Source: a virus. Taken from it: a stretch of DNA of 43,683 bases. Below are positions 1 through 6,756 of this stretch, piece after piece (positions within the stretch are counted from its first letter, which is position 1; every line of letters starts with the position of its first letter). The notes beneath the pieces are model-generated. The model did no database searches. It saw nothing but the letters and a program-made list of their open reading frames with translations, and was not told the origin of the DNA. Made by a program: the position numbers and the translations under genes. The stretch covers positions 1 through 43,683 of IMG/VR virus record IMGVR_UViG_3300042305_000849; one strand, written 5' to 3'.

Positions 1-81
1 ACAGGAAGAGATTACTACTTAGGTCGTGATGTTTATGGTAATATTTTTTCAGATCATCAAATGCCAAAAAGAAAAAAATAA
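1..81 (+). CDS. 3' end of an unidentified gene (partial)
   Basis: Frame 1 is open from the window edge to a TAA at 79-81 and encodes the last 26 residues of a protein, ending in a basic tail (MPKRKK). It is cut by the window start, so its identity cannot be decided. The large terminase is missing from the rest of the window and is usually upstream of portal, so it is one candidate, but nothing in these residues proves that. The next promoter starts 14 nt downstream. Confidence 0.5.
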   Translation, partial: TGRDYYLGRDVYGNIFSDHQMPKRKK

Positions 82-95
82 CATTAGGTCCAATA

Positions 96-104
96 TGCTA
101 CAAT
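96..104 (+). promoter_or_regulatory. extended -10 promoter (TGCTACAAT), leaderless type
   Basis: TGCTACAAT fits the extended -10 pattern TGnTAnaAT. The hexamer ends at 104 and an ATG begins at 111, exactly 6 nt later, so the expected start of transcription coincides with that ATG. No -35 box is seen. It should drive the 12-codon ORF at 111 and the operon from 146. Confidence 0.6.
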
Positions 105-110
105 GGTATT

Positions 111-149
111 ATGATAAAAAAAACATTAAAGAAAAAAAATAAAAAATGA
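111..149 (+). CDS. 12-codon lysine-rich leader ORF
   Basis: ATG at 111 opens a 12-residue peptide (MIKKTLKKKNKK, seven or more lysines) ending at TGA 147-149. The stop overlaps the next gene's start in an ATGA arrangement (ATG 146-148). The ORF sits where a leaderless mRNA from the 96-104 promoter would begin, and the downstream gene has no Shine-Dalgarno site, only poly-A. I infer that ribosomes start on this ORF and pass by termination-reinitiation to the gene at 146. It may be only a translation-loading device; a function for the peptide itself is not implied. It could also be chance in an A-rich stretch. Confidence 0.4.
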   Translation: MIKKTLKKKNKK

Positions 150-934
150 ACAATTCTTTAAAAACAATAAAAAATATAATAACTTTTAAATCATATAGAT
201 TTTGGCTTAATGAAAAAAGCCCGTCATTGCCTTCTTCAACCCAAAGTGCAATTCCAAAATGGTATAAAGAAGCAGACAGGTTTGCAAAAATGCCAAATGG
301 AGAATACTATAAAGCACCAAAAGAAGTATGTCCGTTTCCAAAAGAAGGAACAACTGATGACTACGGTAAAATTCCAACATGGAAAGCATGTCCAGCTATT
401 TTAGATGCTTTTTCAACAGGATATATATTAAAAACACCATGCGATATTACATTTTTTAAAAATCAACAGGGCTTAATCGATGTTGCTATTTCTGATGAAA
501 AACATCAAGATTTTTGTGGAAAAAGATTTCCAATGCCACAATTTAACCACCCTTATGGATATTATAAAGAACATTTTGCCTGGTATCCAGATTGGGGTTT
601 AGAGCTTCCAGAAGGCTATAGCGCCCTTTTTATGACACCAATGAATAGGTTTGACCTACCATTTTTAAACACTACTGGCATAGTCGATTGCGATAAAGTT
701 CAAATTCTTGGAACATTTCCATTTTTTATCCCAGAAGGATGGGAAGGAACAATCCCTGCTGGAACGCCATACATGCAAATTATTCCATTTAAAAGAGAAG
801 ACTGGGAACAAAATATAGAACTACAGCATGAAAAACAAATCTATGATAAAATTGTAGATAACGCAACGTTTTATCGTCAACCAGACGGCGGTATATATAA
901 AAATAAAGTTTGGTCTAAAAGAGAATACAAGTAA
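146..934 (+). CDS. DUF6065-like protein of unknown function
   Basis: 262 residues. I recognise the layout of an uncharacterised family found in marine and cyanophage genomes and annotated, as far as I recall, DUF6065: an early Ile-Pro-x-Trp-Tyr (36-40), an ACPAILDAFSTGY block (81-93), GYSALFMTPMNR (158-168) followed by LPF, GIVDCD (178-183), and a late IPAGTPYMQIIPFKRE block (203-218). No catalytic motif is known to me. The protein at 1623 shares this order of blocks more weakly, so the two are probably distant paralogs. First full gene of an operon with 2OG dioxygenases; the start has no ribosome site and overlaps the stop of a 12-codon leader ORF, suggesting coupled translation. The family name needs a profile search. 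Confidence 0.6.
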   Translation: MNNSLKTIKNIITFKSYRFWLNEKSPSLPSSTQSAIPKWYKEADRFAKMPNGEYYKAPKEVCPFPKEGTTDDYGKIPTWKACPAILDAFSTGYILKTPCDITFFKNQQGLIDVAISDEKHQDFCGKRFPMPQFNHPYGYYKEHFAWYPDWGLELPEGYSALFMTPMNRFDLPFLNTTGIVDCDKVQILGTFPFFIPEGWEGTIPAGTPYMQIIPFKREDWEQNIELQHEKQIYDKIVDNATFYRQPDGGIYKNKVWSKREYK

Positions 935-945
935 AGGGGTAGCAA

Positions 946-1623
946 ATGCAAACTTGGACAGAAAAACAAGACCTGGGTAACGGAATCTTTTTATATAAAA
1001 ATGTTATAAAAAAAGAGTTTGACGTTATTAATAGATTAGAAAATGTTTTAGGAGAAATTGCACCACAGGGAGAGCCATTAAAAGATGGAAAAATTTATCG
1101 TTGGAATCCAGCATTCGTAGGGTATAGAGAGTTAATGCCTTTATATAGAGACTGTAGTGATTTTAAATTTAAAAAATCTGATATTGAAAAAGATATAAAT
1201 GAAGACTCTGTTGCCCTTCAATCATTATGGCAAGATGTTTATGATGCACAATTTCATGCAGTAGAAGACTATAGAGCACATCACAATATTATGCCTTTAA
1301 AATATTGGGAAGCGTTTAACTTTATTAAATATGGACCAGGACAACATTTCCAAGAGCATCACGATCATGGTTTTTCATACAACTGCACAGTGTCTTTGGT
1401 TGCATACGTAAATGATGACTACGAAGGTGGAGAATTATTTTTTAGGCTACAAAACATAAACGCTAAGCCAGAAGCGGGAGATCTGTTTATCTTTCCTTCT
1501 AATTATATGTATCCACATAGGGCTATGCCAGTTCATTCTGGAACAAAATATTCTATTGTTACTATGCTAGATTACAATAAAAAGTTTCACACTAGAGAAA
1601 TGTATCTTCCAGACGAAGACTGA
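946..1623 (+). CDS. 2OG-Fe(II) dioxygenase (prolyl-4-hydroxylase-like)
   Basis: 225 residues. The iron-binding triad is visible: His138-x-Asp140 (in EHHDHGF) and a distal His191 (PHRAMP). Between them is the family core VNDDYEGGELFF, and the usual 2OG-binding basic residue appears to be Lys201 (GTKYS) rather than Arg. This is the 2OG-FeII_Oxy_3 / P4H-like fold, which hydroxylates proteins, nucleobases or small molecules using 2-oxoglutarate, oxygen and Fe(II). The substrate cannot be read from sequence. AAAGGGGT precedes the ATG at a normal distance. It ends in a TGATG overlap with the next gene, so it belongs to a coupled operon. Confidence 0.88.
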   Translation: MQTWTEKQDLGNGIFLYKNVIKKEFDVINRLENVLGEIAPQGEPLKDGKIYRWNPAFVGYRELMPLYRDCSDFKFKKSDIEKDINEDSVALQSLWQDVYDAQFHAVEDYRAHHNIMPLKYWEAFNFIKYGPGQHFQEHHDHGFSYNCTVSLVAYVNDDYEGGELFFRLQNINAKPEAGDLFIFPSNYMYPHRAMPVHSGTKYSIVTMLDYNKKFHTREMYLPDED

Positions 1624-2342
1624 TGCTAAACATATCAGTTGAAAAACAAAACAATTCTCATGTAGACATATCCCCAATGTCTATAAAAAGAGATTGGATG
1701 GACGAAACTCCAGAAAAACATGCCTATAGGTGTTTTCCAGTAACCCAAGCAAACATGGTTGGCTGGAATCTGTATTGCGATGAGGATGTTAAGTTTATTT
1801 GGAATGGAACAACTGATACTTCTCCGGAAAATGTTAAAATTTTACAAGGGGAAGATTTTACATATTCGGGAAGAGGTCAATCTACCGTAAGTTTTATAAC
1901 TGGACTGGTATTTAGATCAGAAAAAAACATTAGTTTTTTAGTTATTAATCCAGTCAACTATTTCAATCCTGATTTTGAAACTATGTCTTACTTAGTAAGC
2001 ACCTCCTGGTATGATAACGACTTTCCATTAGCAATCAGGGTAAAAACTGCTAATAAAGAAATTACAATAAAGGCGGGGGATCCGATTGCAACAATAATTC
2101 CAATATCTTTAACTTCTATTGATAATACAACTATAGAGATGTTTGATTATTACGATAAAGACAGCATTCGTTATAACAATAATAAATCTTACGGTGACGC
2201 TGCAAGAGGCATAATCGAAAGCGGTAGGTGGACTGATTGGTATAGGGATGCTGTAAACGAAAAAGGAGAAACTCTTGGCTCTCACGAAACCAAGGCTTTA
2301 CGTCTTTTTGTAAATAAAAATACAAAAAAGAAAGTGGTATAA
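1623..2342 (+). CDS. DUF6065-like protein of unknown function (second copy)
   Basis: 239 residues. It shows the block order I associate with DUF6065: a near-N-terminal DW, then RCFPVTQANMVGWNL (36-50), FITGLVFRSE (91-100), INPVNYFN (108-115), TSWYDNDFPL (127-136), and AGDPIATIIPIS (151-162). The blocks line up in order with those of the protein at 146, though identity is low. No catalytic residues are known. It overlaps the preceding dioxygenase gene by 1 nt (TGATG). An extended -10 promoter for the next gene is embedded in its last codons. Its repeated company with dioxygenases suggests a linked function, but this is inference only. Confidence 0.6.
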   Translation: MLNISVEKQNNSHVDISPMSIKRDWMDETPEKHAYRCFPVTQANMVGWNLYCDEDVKFIWNGTTDTSPENVKILQGEDFTYSGRGQSTVSFITGLVFRSEKNISFLVINPVNYFNPDFETMSYLVSTSWYDNDFPLAIRVKTANKEITIKAGDPIATIIPISLTSIDNTTIEMFDYYDKDSIRYNNNKSYGDAARGIIESGRWTDWYRDAVNEKGETLGSHETKALRLFVNKNTKKKVV

Positions 2343-2343
2343 T
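2335..2343 (+). promoter_or_regulatory. extended -10 promoter (TGGTATAAT), leaderless type
   Basis: Perfect TGnTATAAT; hexamer 2338-2343 lies across the stop codon of the upstream gene. The next ATG (2350) begins exactly 6 nt after the hexamer and has no Shine-Dalgarno site, predicting a leaderless transcript and a second transcription unit inside the dioxygenase block. Confidence 0.7.
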
Positions 2344-2349
2344 TTTATT

Positions 2350-3024
2350 ATGATAGAAATAAGCAATTTAAACCCAAGAAAAGAAATGTCAATAACACCA
2401 TCTGGGTTTTTTGGCAATGACAAAAGCATGATTGTTGAGCTAGAAAACTTTATGACAAAAGATGAAATTGATTTTTTAGAACATGCTGCTAAGTCTATTA
2501 CAATTTGGGATATTTCAGAAACCCATGTAAATGAAAATGGAACTATTACATACGACTCAGACTATTGGAAAGATAGAGTTGCCAATAGATCATCTTTAGA
2601 TAAAAATGATCCAAAGATTGGTCCAGTTATTGAAGGACTATTTAAAAGACTGCAACCAATCATTGAGGACTTTTTTAGTGTTAAGGTAGTCCCTACAGGA
2701 CAAAGCATTGTTAAATGGCTTCCTGGGCAATTTCAAAATCCTCATGCAGATAAAGAACTCCATGAAGGTCCAGATGCTGGACTGCCAAACGATTTTCCAC
2801 ACTATGACTTATCTAGTCTATTTTATTTAAATGATGACTATGAAGGTGGAGAGCTTTACTTTCCGCTTCAAGATGTTAAGTTTAAACCCAAAAGAGGTGC
2901 AGCCTATTTTTTCCCAGGAGATAAAAACTTTATACACGGAGTAACAGAAATAAAAAGTGGTTTAAGATTTACTTGTCCATTTTTTTGGGAAATTTTAAAA
3001 CACACTGGCGAAAGGCAGCCATGA
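2350..3024 (+). CDS. 2OG-Fe(II) dioxygenase (prolyl-4-hydroxylase-like)
   Basis: 224 residues. Iron ligands are His132-x-Asp134 (NPHADK) and distal His196 (IHGV); Arg206 (LRFTCPFFW) is the expected 2OG carboxylate anchor. The core strand LNDDYEGGELYFP is almost the same as in the neighbouring paralogs. All catalytic residues are present, so an active enzyme is expected; the substrate is unknown. Translation probably begins on a leaderless mRNA. The stop overlaps the next start (ATGA at 3021-3024). Confidence 0.9.
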   Translation: MIEISNLNPRKEMSITPSGFFGNDKSMIVELENFMTKDEIDFLEHAAKSITIWDISETHVNENGTITYDSDYWKDRVANRSSLDKNDPKIGPVIEGLFKRLQPIIEDFFSVKVVPTGQSIVKWLPGQFQNPHADKELHEGPDAGLPNDFPHYDLSSLFYLNDDYEGGELYFPLQDVKFKPKRGAAYFFPGDKNFIHGVTEIKSGLRFTCPFFWEILKHTGERQP

Positions 3025-3833
3025 CTGATGCTCAAGATACAATAGAGTATGAGGTTTTATTTGACAAAGTTCATATTTATAAAAACCTAATAAAAGATCC
3101 TTTAGCTTTTGTAGAAATTTTAAAAGACTCTGAAATTAATCCAGATAAAAGTCCTTTATTTTTTGATTGGCAAAAGTGGTCAACCTTTGGAACATATATG
3201 TCATCAACAAGACAAATTATGCCTGAAGATGAAATAAGTTTATCTGATAAAGGCAAAGAAGAAAAACAGTATAGAGATAATATTGAAAAAGCTTTTAAAG
3301 ATAGTGTTGCTCACTTCCTAAACAAGTATAATCTATCTGTTGATAAAAGTTGGGAAACCATGGGCCCATCATACTGTAAATACTATTCAGACCTTAAACC
3401 ACATGATACAGAAGAGCCTTTAGCCATGGTTCCACATACCGACTACCAATGGTATGAGTTTGATTCAGATAGATCTAAGTTTGCAGTAACGTGTGCTATT
3501 TATCTTAATGATGATTATGATGGCGGAGAGTTGATATTTACCGTTAAAGGAAAAAAAGAAAAAATAAAATATAAGCCAAAAGCAGGAGACGTTGTTGTTT
3601 TCCCGTCAGGGCATCCAGATCTTTTATCTGAAGAAGGATTATATTACCATGCAGTTGGCCATGTTTCTAAAAAAGAAAAATATTTTATTAGGTGTTTTTA
3701 TTTAATTCCAAACAAGCCATCTGAAAAGTTTTTAGAGTATCAACAAAAATATGGTAAAGAAGAATGGCTAAAAAAATATGACGAAATTATGCAGTATAGA
3801 ATTAAAACCAAAACAGTAGATGAGTTAAAATAG
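3021..3833 (+). CDS. 2OG-Fe(II) dioxygenase, longer form
   Basis: 270 residues from ATG 3021, chosen over the upstream in-frame ATG at 2973 because 3021 overlaps the previous stop as ATGA and removes a 16-residue N-terminus lying inside the upstream gene. Ligands: His139-Thr-Asp141 and distal His210 (YYHAVGHV); a Lys at about 220 (KEKYF) may replace the usual Arg. Core LNDDYDGGELIF is conserved. The N-terminal half is longer than in its paralogs and the C-terminus has a charged helical extension. Substrate unknown. It is followed 1 nt later by the gene at 3835. Confidence 0.88.
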   Translation: MTDAQDTIEYEVLFDKVHIYKNLIKDPLAFVEILKDSEINPDKSPLFFDWQKWSTFGTYMSSTRQIMPEDEISLSDKGKEEKQYRDNIEKAFKDSVAHFLNKYNLSVDKSWETMGPSYCKYYSDLKPHDTEEPLAMVPHTDYQWYEFDSDRSKFAVTCAIYLNDDYDGGELIFTVKGKKEKIKYKPKAGDVVVFPSGHPDLLSEEGLYYHAVGHVSKKEKYFIRCFYLIPNKPSEKFLEYQQKYGKEEWLKKYDEIMQYRIKTKTVDELK

Positions 3834-3834
3834 A

Positions 3835-4548
3835 ATGACAGAAAGATCAGAAGTGGTTAGCCACCTGTCAATAAAAGGTTTTACCCTTAACCCTTTAAAA
3901 AGTGAACATCTTGCAAGAAACCTTCTTAATGGATTGGGAACAACCTATGAAAAAAAACATACATGTGACTGGGACCCTAACTTAACACATTCTTATCACT
4001 TTGAAGGAATTATTCCAGGATCAATAGTCTGTAATTACATAGAAGATAAAGGTTCTAGGGGAATGATTGGCTTTGCAGCATTGGTAAATGGTTATTATGT
4101 TTTAAGAATTTGGGACGAATACAAACCAGCACAAATTGAGTTTAACGTATATGTTAGGGGAGACCTAGACCCTGATATTTGCTTAGATCATTTAAAGGCT
4201 CCATATGCCAAAGAAGATGGTGTTGTGGATGGGCTTGGAATGTTTGATTTTTCATATTCTATAGTAAAAGAACCAATTCCATTTAATCAAATAATGAAAA
4301 CAAACAAAGAGTTAAAGCCATACGCTATTAATGCAGAAGGCTATAAAGTTTTGGACATTATTAGCTGTTATTGCTGTCCCATGCAAGCAAAATATTGGGG
4401 TATTCTGCCACCAGCACCATCCAAAGATTATAGAGATAGCATAGAAGATTCTTGGATACGAGAAAATTATGAAAATGGATTTTACAAAAATAGCTTTATG
4501 AGTGTTCCAATATGTGAAAATCATAGAAACGATACAAGGAGCGAATAA
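3835..4548 (+). CDS. AdoMet decarboxylase (SpeD)-like protein lacking catalytic residues, tentative
   Basis: 237 residues. Residues about 52-120 resemble the SpeD fold: a His-Tyr-His-Phe-Glu-Gly stretch (53-58), a strand ending YVLRIWDE (88-95) that lines up with the SpeD signature SIHTWPE, then FNVYVRGDLDP (103-113) lining up with the DxFTCGD region. By this alignment the pyruvoyl-forming Ser is Gly86, the catalytic His is Arg91 and the catalytic Cys is Arg108, so normal self-cleavage and decarboxylation are not expected. The C-terminal third is unique, with a CYCC cluster. It may be a repurposed SpeD fold or an unrelated protein. The match is by eye and weak. It sits between two dioxygenase genes with tight spacing, so shared function is plausible. 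Confidence 0.35.
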   Translation: MTERSEVVSHLSIKGFTLNPLKSEHLARNLLNGLGTTYEKKHTCDWDPNLTHSYHFEGIIPGSIVCNYIEDKGSRGMIGFAALVNGYYVLRIWDEYKPAQIEFNVYVRGDLDPDICLDHLKAPYAKEDGVVDGLGMFDFSYSIVKEPIPFNQIMKTNKELKPYAINAEGYKVLDIISCYCCPMQAKYWGILPPAPSKDYRDSIEDSWIRENYENGFYKNSFMSVPICENHRNDTRSE

Positions 4549-4550
4549 AA

Positions 4551-5219
4551 ATGAAAAGCAAAAATGATATAGAGGTAAAAAATTTTAAGCATGATGTTTT
4601 CTATGTTGAAAATTTTCTTACAAATGAAGAGTGTGATGGACTAGCCCAATACTTTGACAATGAAGGTCAGGCCTGGGATTTTATAGCTTTTTATGGTGCA
4701 TCTGGAAAAGGTCTACAAGACACAAGCCCAACCCTTTTGAATTATGGATTACCAGAAACTTTTATTAAAGATTTAAGAGTAGAAATGCTAGATCATGTTG
4801 AAGTCGTATTTGAAAGAAAGCTAAGAGCAAACACATCACACGCTCAAAAGTGGGGTATCGGTGGATTTGCCAACCCACACTCAGATAATTCAGATTTTGA
4901 TGGAACCCCAAATGCTTTTGAAATTAATAAATATGTAACCCTACTGTATCTTAATGAAGATTTTGGTGGTGGAGAATTATTTTTTCCAGACCATAAATTA
5001 GAAATAAAGCCTAAGAAAGGTATGTTAATTTCATTTCCTGGCGGTCATGAGAATATTCATGGAGTAAAAGAAGTAACAAGTGGAGAAAGACATACAATGA
5101 TGGCTTTTTGGGATTATGCTGAAGCAGAATACTCACAAGAGACAAAAGATAAATGGGAAGAAGAAATAAAGGGTATTAGAAAAGTTCAAGAAAAACAAAA
5201 AGAGGAGTGGTCAAAATAA
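4551..5219 (+). CDS. 2OG-Fe(II) dioxygenase (prolyl-4-hydroxylase-like)
   Basis: 222 residues. Ligands His110-Ser-Asp112 (NPHSDN) and His170 (NIHGVKEV), with Arg180 (GERHTMMAFW) as the 2OG anchor. Core LNEDFGGGELFFP. It is closest in layout to the protein at 2350 (same HGV and FW endings). The last 35 residues form a Lys/Glu-rich helix. An AAGGAG ribosome site lies before the ATG. Active enzyme expected, substrate unknown; ends 2 nt before the next paralog's start. Confidence 0.9.
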   Translation: MKSKNDIEVKNFKHDVFYVENFLTNEECDGLAQYFDNEGQAWDFIAFYGASGKGLQDTSPTLLNYGLPETFIKDLRVEMLDHVEVVFERKLRANTSHAQKWGIGGFANPHSDNSDFDGTPNAFEINKYVTLLYLNEDFGGGELFFPDHKLEIKPKKGMLISFPGGHENIHGVKEVTSGERHTMMAFWDYAEAEYSQETKDKWEEEIKGIRKVQEKQKEEWSK

Positions 5220-5221
5220 AT

Positions 5222-5839
5222 ATGACTAATAGCAAACTTACGGTTTTAGAAAAAAATATTTTTTATTATGAAAAAGCTATGTCTAACCACGAGACATTAA
5301 TTGAAAGAATTGAAAAACTTGACGAGCTAACTGACCCTGAAAAAGAAAATGAATACTTAATCACAAGGTGGAAAACTTGGGGACCTGACGAAAATAATAC
5401 TTTTGGAATGCAAAAACGTGTAGTAGATTCTTTAAGAGCAGATTCAGATTCCCCACTATACCTAGATCTGGTTCAAATAGTTTTAGACGTTGAAACTGCA
5501 ATTAAGGCCTGCTCTTACGATTATGCAAAAAAGAATAATTTAGAAATTGGCTTTTTATCTCCATTATCTATATCAAAATATGATAAAGGAGCTAATATGG
5601 GAAAACATGTTGATTCATATGATGAAAATGGATTAGAAACAATTTCTGTTGTTGGATATATTAATGATGACTATGAAGGTGGAGAAATAGAATTTCCAGA
5701 ACAAAACATAATAGTTAAACCTACAGCTGGATCAATAATTATTTTTCCATCACAAAAGCCATATTTTCATTCTTCTAATACTATAAAAAATGGAAATAAA
5801 TACATATCTCCTGGATTTTGGAAAAAACAAAAAGCCTAA
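5222..5839 (+). CDS. 2OG-Fe(II) dioxygenase (prolyl-4-hydroxylase-like)
   Basis: 205 residues from ATG 5222, preferred over the in-frame GTG at 5207 because the GAGGAG site at 5202-5207 would directly abut that GTG and 5222 lies just after the upstream stop. Ligands His129-Val-Asp131 (GKHVDS) and His183 (YFHSSNT); Lys193 (GNKYIS) stands where Arg is usual. Core INDDYEGGEIEFPE is conserved. Last + strand gene of the accessory operon; the gene beyond it is convergent, only 7 nt away. Confidence 0.86.
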   Translation: MTNSKLTVLEKNIFYYEKAMSNHETLIERIEKLDELTDPEKENEYLITRWKTWGPDENNTFGMQKRVVDSLRADSDSPLYLDLVQIVLDVETAIKACSYDYAKKNNLEIGFLSPLSISKYDKGANMGKHVDSYDENGLETISVVGYINDDYEGGEIEFPEQNIIVKPTAGSIIIFPSQKPYFHSSNTIKNGNKYISPGFWKKQKA

Positions 5840-5846
5840 ATTACTT

Positions 5847-6524
5847 TTAGTAAATAGTTCCTGGAAGTTCCATTTTTAGTATATTTTCATTAGGCTTTAA
5901 TGGAGTTAGCCAGCTCATTAAATTTTTTACATCTTCATAATATTCTGGGGTTTTGTAGTTACTAAAAGTTCCTGGATTTTTGTCTGCAGGAAGAGAAAAT
6001 GTAGAAAACGCATATCTGTTACCAGATAATACTTTCTTTACACCATGAAGACAATCATCAAGCGCACCATGAATTACAAGATCACCAGGCTCTACTGCAA
6101 TTTCTATTCCTTGTTTAGGATAATATACTTCTCCACCAGTAAAATCTCCAAAATAAACAATGGCTCCCCAACTCAATAAGCAACATGTTGCCCAAAGGTC
6201 TGGGACGGTCAATGATTCATGATTTCCTTCTCCAGGACTATCACAATGTGGAAGCATTTCTTTATCTTCTTTAAAATGTAAAAGACTTAGTATTGGGTGT
6301 ATGACATACTCGGGATAAAGCAGCTCTGAAATGCTTTCCCATACTTCATGTAGCTCAAAAGTAGCTGGTGTTAGTCCAAATTGAATTTCGTCAAAATAGT
6401 GACTAACAGATACCTTTTTAAATATATACTCATTGATTTCATTTACCTTTTCTCTAGGAATGAAATTTTTATATAAAAATATTTTTTCATCTAGCTTTGT
6501 TATATTAGGGTTATCTGTAAACAT
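5847..6524 (-). CDS. 2OG-Fe(II) dioxygenase, divergent paralog, only minus-strand gene
   Basis: 225 residues, the only gene I support on the - strand. Ligands His93-Cys-Asp95 (LPHCDSPGEG) and His160 (CLHGVKKV), with Arg170 (GNRYAFS). The core is YFGDFTGGEVYYP rather than LNDDYEGGEL, so it is the most divergent member and may have come in separately. A leaderless-type promoter (TGATATAAT) lies 6 nt before its ATG on the - strand. It is convergent with the 5222 gene, separated by 7 nt with no convincing terminator. All iron and 2OG ligands are present. Confidence 0.86.
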   Translation of the reverse strand: MFTDNPNITKLDEKIFLYKNFIPREKVNEINEYIFKKVSVSHYFDEIQFGLTPATFELHEVWESISELLYPEYVIHPILSLLHFKEDKEMLPHCDSPGEGNHESLTVPDLWATCCLLSWGAIVYFGDFTGGEVYYPKQGIEIAVEPGDLVIHGALDDCLHGVKKVLSGNRYAFSTFSLPADKNPGTFSNYKTPEYYEDVKNLMSWLTPLKPNENILKMELPGTIY

Positions 6525-6530
6525 GATTTT

Positions 6531-6539
6531 ATTATATCA
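6531..6539 (-). promoter_or_regulatory. extended -10 promoter on - strand (TGATATAAT), leaderless type
   Basis: Read on the - strand this is TGATATAAT, then 6 nt, then the ATG of the dioxygenase ending at 5847. The spacing predicts a leaderless mRNA, as at several + strand genes. No ribosome site is seen. Confidence 0.65.
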
Positions 6540-6687
6540 CAGTTTAAGAAATCTTGAATTCATTTGTTTGTTTTTTGTCCTATACCCCACCCCAAAAACA
6601 ATACCAGAGACACAAAAATCATAAAGCTCTAACCCTAAAGAAAACCTTTATCTCTTTTAAATAAGCGTGTTTTTATTTTTAAACTTA
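6540..6687. other. intergenic spacer between divergent units
   Basis: About 150 nt between the minus-strand dioxygenase promoter and the reductase promoter. I see no convincing ORF, tRNA or strong hairpin. It holds a C-rich patch around 6583-6595 (two C4 tracts) whose role is unknown. It is the longest stretch in the window without a gene. Confidence 0.5.
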
Positions 6688-6696
6688 TGATATACT
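6688..6696 (+). promoter_or_regulatory. extended -10 promoter (TGATATACT) with a short leader
   Basis: TGATATACT; start of transcription expected near 6703, giving a leader of about 54 nt before the ATG at 6757. The leader begins with a 6-bp stem (TGCTTC 6703-6708 with GAAGCA 6718-6723), which may protect the 5' end, and carries an AAGGG ribosome site at 6742-6746. It is too short to be a cobalamin riboswitch. Confidence 0.55.
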
Positions 6697-6756
6697 TTAG
6701 ACTGCTTCGTAAAATAGGAAGCACTGGTTAATTTTTCTATGAAGGGTAAATAATAA

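Noticed and set aside
210-404. + strand frame inside the DUF6065-like gene
   Set aside because: Out-of-frame shadow without ribosome site; the 146 frame has family-like blocks.
5833-5858. Weak hairpin between the convergent dioxygenase genes as a two-way terminator
   Set aside because: Stem is only about 5 bp of A/T pairs and a proper U-tract is missing.
6697-6756. Cobalamin riboswitch before the class II reductase
   Set aside because: The leader is only about 54 nt with one 6-bp hairpin, far too short for a B12-binding structure.
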